Shown here piece after piece: positions 61,450-64,000 of a stretch of 64,000 bases of DNA (position 1 is the stretch's first letter; every line of letters starts with the position of its first letter). The notes beneath the pieces were generated by a model. The model ran no database searches, had not been told where the DNA came from, and saw only the letters and a list, made by a program, of their open reading frames with translations. This DNA comes from Rhodococcus sp. B50 (GTDB lineage Bacteria > Actinomycetota > Actinomycetes > Mycobacteriales > Mycobacteriaceae), in assembly GCF_013602415.1 (NCBI RefSeq), contig NZ_WPAG02000003.1, forward strand, positions 558,001 through 622,000, in the 5' to 3' direction. The translations under genes were made by a program, and so were the position numbers.

Positions 61450-62868
61450 ATGTCTACTGGACCCACTCACGCCCACCCGTCACCGGGCGCCGCGTCGAAT
61501 CTCACTGCGGAGCAGATCTCGGCTCGCCTCGATCGGTTGCCCCTGCGTGGCGTGAGCCGACGCATTCTCCTCGTGATGGGAGCGGCATTCTTCTTCGATC
61601 TCGCAGACCAGAGCATTCTGGGGATCGTGGCCCCGACCCTGCGCGCCCAGTTGGGATTCGAGCTCGACGACATAGCGATCCTCGTCTCGTGCACCTACGC
61701 GGGCCTGTTCCTGGGCGCGGTGCTCGGAGGCCGAGCCGCGGATCGACTCGGACGAATCCCCGTCATCGTCGCGGCACTGATGACCGCCTCCATCGGTTCC
61801 GGATTGCATGCGCTCACGGAGAGCCTGGGAGTCTTCATGGCACTCCGGATCGTCTCTGCCATCGGAATGGGCGCCTTGTTCGTGACCGCCCTGTCCTATG
61901 TCGTCGAGATCAGCCCCCTCCGCCGGAGAGGATCGCGGACCGCACTGACCTACTTCGCGGGCATGTGTGGATCGGCCGTCATTGCCACGTTGTCTCGCTT
62001 CATCATTCCGAGTGGGCCGGACGGGTGGCGCATCTTCTTCGCGCTCGGGGTGTTCGGTGTGCTGGTCATCCCGTTCCTTCGCGGAATCCCCGAGTCGCCA
62101 TTGTGGCTTCACAGCCGGGGGCGGTACGACGACGCGGAATCAGCGCTGACCCGGCTGGAGAGCGGTACCGCGAAAACAGAGTCCCTCCCGCCTGTGGAGA
62201 CAACCGAATCCAACGTGTCCGTGCAGGTCCAGGATGAGAACAGTTCGGGTCAGTGGCGCAACCTGTTCCGAGGCAAACTTCTTCGCACAACCCTCCTCCT
62301 GTGCTTCATCTGGATCGTGTACGCGTCGATCACGCAGACCTTCAGCAGCTGGCTGCCCACGATCCTGCAGCTGCGAGGCTTCAGCGGTGAGTCACTGCTG
62401 ACGATCAACGCCATTGCGATCTACGGCTCTCCACTGGGTTGTCTGCTCGCCTTCCTTGTCGCAGACCGTCTGTCCCGCCGCGTCCTGATGGTCGTTACCG
62501 CGGTCGGTGCGGCGATATGTACGGCCATCTACGGAGCCGTGCCAGCGGCGGGCATCATCGCCGGTGCCGCATTCGGTCACTTCGTCATGATCGCCTGGTT
62601 CTCGCCGCTCCTGGCCGCGCTCATGGCGGAGAGCTTCCCGAGCAACCTGCGTTCGACCGGCAGCGGTGTGGCCTTCGGCGCCGGCCGGATGAGCAATATC
62701 GTGGTGCCTTTCACGCTCTCGGCCGCACTCACCGCTCTCGGTCCGTCATTCGTCGGTTGGTACATGACGCTCGGCTGGCTTGCAGTGGCAGTGGCAGTGG
62801 CAGTGCTGATGTCAAAGTCCACTGACTCTATGCAGGCTCCCGGGCGTGAATCCGTCAGTAGCGACTGA
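61450..62868 (+). CDS. MFS transporter, sugar/aromatic acid porter type
   Basis: 472 residues. Twelve hydrophobic segments in two halves: FFFDLADQSILGIVAPTL in helix 1, motif A GRAADRLGRIPVIVAAL, PESPLWLHSRGRYDDAES after helix 6 (sugar-porter/AAHS feature), long central loop, ADRLSRRVLMVVTA. Similar to niacin/benzoate-type symporters. As the last gene of the operon it probably imports the hydroxy acid or its precursor. Confidence 0.87.
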   Translation: MSTGPTHAHPSPGAASNLTAEQISARLDRLPLRGVSRRILLVMGAAFFFDLADQSILGIVAPTLRAQLGFELDDIAILVSCTYAGLFLGAVLGGRAADRLGRIPVIVAALMTASIGSGLHALTESLGVFMALRIVSAIGMGALFVTALSYVVEISPLRRRGSRTALTYFAGMCGSAVIATLSRFIIPSGPDGWRIFFALGVFGVLVIPFLRGIPESPLWLHSRGRYDDAESALTRLESGTAKTESLPPVETTESNVSVQVQDENSSGQWRNLFRGKLLRTTLLLCFIWIVYASITQTFSSWLPTILQLRGFSGESLLTINAIAIYGSPLGCLLAFLVADRLSRRVLMVVTAVGAAICTAIYGAVPAAGIIAGAAFGHFVMIAWFSPLLAALMAESFPSNLRSTGSGVAFGAGRMSNIVVPFTLSAALTALGPSFVGWYMTLGWLAVAVAVAVLMSKSTDSMQAPGRESVSSD

Positions 62869-63001
62869 ACCACCTGTAAGCTTGATTTCTAACCTGGGGC
62901 GTTCCGAAGAGTCGCCGTCGGTGCTGTTGTTCGGCGTGTCGTAGAGGGAAAGGGCGGCCACCGCCCAATCATCTTGGGGTTCCTTCCACAGAACATCCGA
63001 G

Positions 63002-63408
63002 ATGAAGACAGGCGGTGGGGTGAGTATCAGTGTGCCCGACGCGGTGGCCGTCGGCGAGCAGCCGCGCATCGATGCGCGTGTCGACCTGGCCGCGTTCCGT
63101 CGCGCGTTCCACCATTGCCTGACCGCCCGCGGCGATGCATTGTTCGAGCTGACCGATGCACTGCTTTGCGCCGGCGGTGCGGTACGGTCCCTCGTCGAGC
63201 TCTCCTTGACTCCCGAACATCGGCGGGGCCACGGCGCCCTGTACGACGGAATAAGCAGTGGTCGAATAGATGTCGATGGGTTGCAGCGTGTGATCGCCGC
63301 GTTGCCGATCCCGCGTGTTCACGGTGGCCGGATCGTGTTGACGGTCGATGTCAGCGCGTGGCTGCGTCCGGATGCCTCCACGATGAACCGCCCTGGATCG
63401 AGTGGAGA
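63002..63408 (+). pseudogene. Transposase N-terminal fragment (IS701-like)
   Basis: ATG 63002 region gives FRRAFHHCLTARGDALFELT and SLVELSLTPEHRRGHGALYD, then GGRIVLTVDVSAWLRPDAST, matching the N-terminus of a large actinobacterial DDE transposase family with the first Asp in VDVS. It is interrupted near 63408 where IS3 sequence begins. The family placement is from memory and moderate. Confidence 0.6.
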
Positions 63409-63414
63409 CTTCGT

Positions 63415-63730
63415 TCAGGCCACCTCGAGGATCGAGGCGGCGGTGGGGCGCTGTTCACGGTAGCGCGTCTCGTACTCGATCGGCGACAGATAGCCGATCG
63501 ACGAATGCAGTCGGTCCGCGTTGAACCAGTGGACCCACTCGGCGGTCTCCCGCTCGACCTCGGCCCGACCGGACCAGGACTGTGCCCGGTCGATCAACTC
63601 GGTCTTGTACAGACCGATCGTCGACTCCATCAGCGCGTTGTCGAGGGCGTCGCCGACGCTGCCGATGGAGCCGGCGATGCCCGACTCGACCAGAGCTTCG
63701 GTGAACGCCAGTGATGTGTATTGGGCGGAT
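63415..63730 (-). pseudogene. IS3-family OrfB C-terminal fragment
   Basis: Reads AQYTSLAFTEALVESGIAGS, GSVGDALDNALMESTIGLYK with the catalytic Glu, AEWVHWFNADRLHSSIGYL and the end ILEVA. The upstream part, including OrfA and the first two Asp, is absent because another element joins near 63735. Confidence 0.8.
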
Positions 63731-63769
63731 TCAACCGGTCGTCGCAACACCCCTGACCAGGAGGTGTGC

Positions 63770-64000
63770 ATGGGGCGACCGGCCGGGTGGTTGAAGGAGC
63801 TGACGGGTCGATCGGCGATGATCTCACCGGGTGCGCCGGCAACTCGGCGCAGCATCGAACGCGAGTTCTGGAGAAAGATCGCGGAGGGACTGTCCTCGGA
63901 GGACGCGGCCGAATCGGTGGGTGTGTCGCCGGCGGTGGGTAGCCGTTGGTTCCGTCAAGGTGGCGGGATGTCGACGATCGAACTGACCGAACCCGGTGGG
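63770..64000 (+). CDS. IS30-family transposase, 5' part, runs off window
   Basis: ATG 63770 with AGGAGG upstream opens MGRPAGWLKELTGRSAMISP, then REFWRKIAEGLSSEDAAESV and SPAVGSRWFRQGGG, the typical N-terminus of actinobacterial IS30 transposases. The frame stays open for 77 codons to the end of the window. Whether it is intact cannot be judged here. Confidence 0.7.
   Translation, partial: MGRPAGWLKELTGRSAMISPGAPATRRSIEREFWRKIAEGLSSEDAAESVGVSPAVGSRWFRQGGGMSTIELTEPGG

Overview
The window is high-GC DNA of the Mycobacteriales type, most like Rhodococcus, Gordonia or Nocardia. The protein families (mycofactocin-type SDR, LLM flavin oxidoreductase, DUF35 with a thiolase-like partner, many FadD, enoyl-CoA hydratase and SDR genes), frequent GTG starts and actinobacterial insertion sequences all point there. 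It is an accessory catabolic region: acyl-CoA chemistry, exporters or uptake carriers and TetR regulators, broken up by IS debris. I saw no tRNA, rRNA, CRISPR array or core housekeeping gene.

Layout. 0.3-6.8 kb: TetR and acyl-CoA dehydrogenase on the minus strand, diverging from an amidohydrolase, a hotdog thioesterase and ligase cassette 1. 6.9-11.9 kb: nested remnants of IS110, IS481 and two IS3 elements plus one intact IS110 transposase. They truncate a Pat-like acetyltransferase gene after about 33 codons. 12.0-24.1 kb, minus strand: an operon of DUF35, Cys-less thiolase, four SDRs (one frameshifted), an NTF2-fold protein and an LLM oxidoreductase; then TetR, FadD, a broken thiolase and a CocE/NonD hydrolase. 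24.3-27.0 kb: ligase cassette 2 and a broken LIV-type binding protein. 27.2-32.7 kb, minus strand: tightly coupled SDR, hydratase, P450, hydratase, nitronate-monooxygenase-like and NmrA-like genes. 32.8-43.9 kb, plus strand: hydratase, SDR, AttH-like protein, acyl-CoA synthetase, TetR, ligase cassette 3, the full-length Pat-like acyltransferase and an MFS exporter. 44.0-49.2 kb, minus strand: cupin, NTF2-fold remnant, HTH regulator, AMP ligase and MHS transporter. 49.5-54.4 kb: IS256, IS5, IS630, IS3 and ISL3 material. 54.5-62.9 kb: SDR, ligase cassette 4, TetR, then a kinase-like APH protein, SDR, acyl-CoA dehydrogenase and MFS operon. 62.9-64 kb: further IS fragments running off the end.

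The most unusual feature is a two-gene cassette present four times (4.7, 24.3, 37.8 and 55.4 kb). A 440-450 residue PaaK-like adenylate-forming ligase overlaps by ATGA a 229-residue partner. The partner keeps ligase-fold segments resembling motifs A1/A2 and A5-A8, but has no ATP-binding P-loop and no C-terminal lysine domain. I read it as a possible pseudo-ligase subunit. At two of the four loci a Pat-like GNAT/CoA-synthetase fusion follows; in the intact copy much of the ATP-grasp segment and the phosphohistidine loop appear to be missing. This suggests a two-component acyl-CoA ligase with its own lysine acyltransferase, repeated for different substrates. That is inference; the gene pattern itself is visible in the sequence.

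By eye, about 12-43.9 kb is more strongly G/C-biased at third codon positions than the flanks, which suggests a mosaic of separately acquired blocks. Several single-base frameshifts cluster in it. They may be real decay or read errors and should be checked against raw data.
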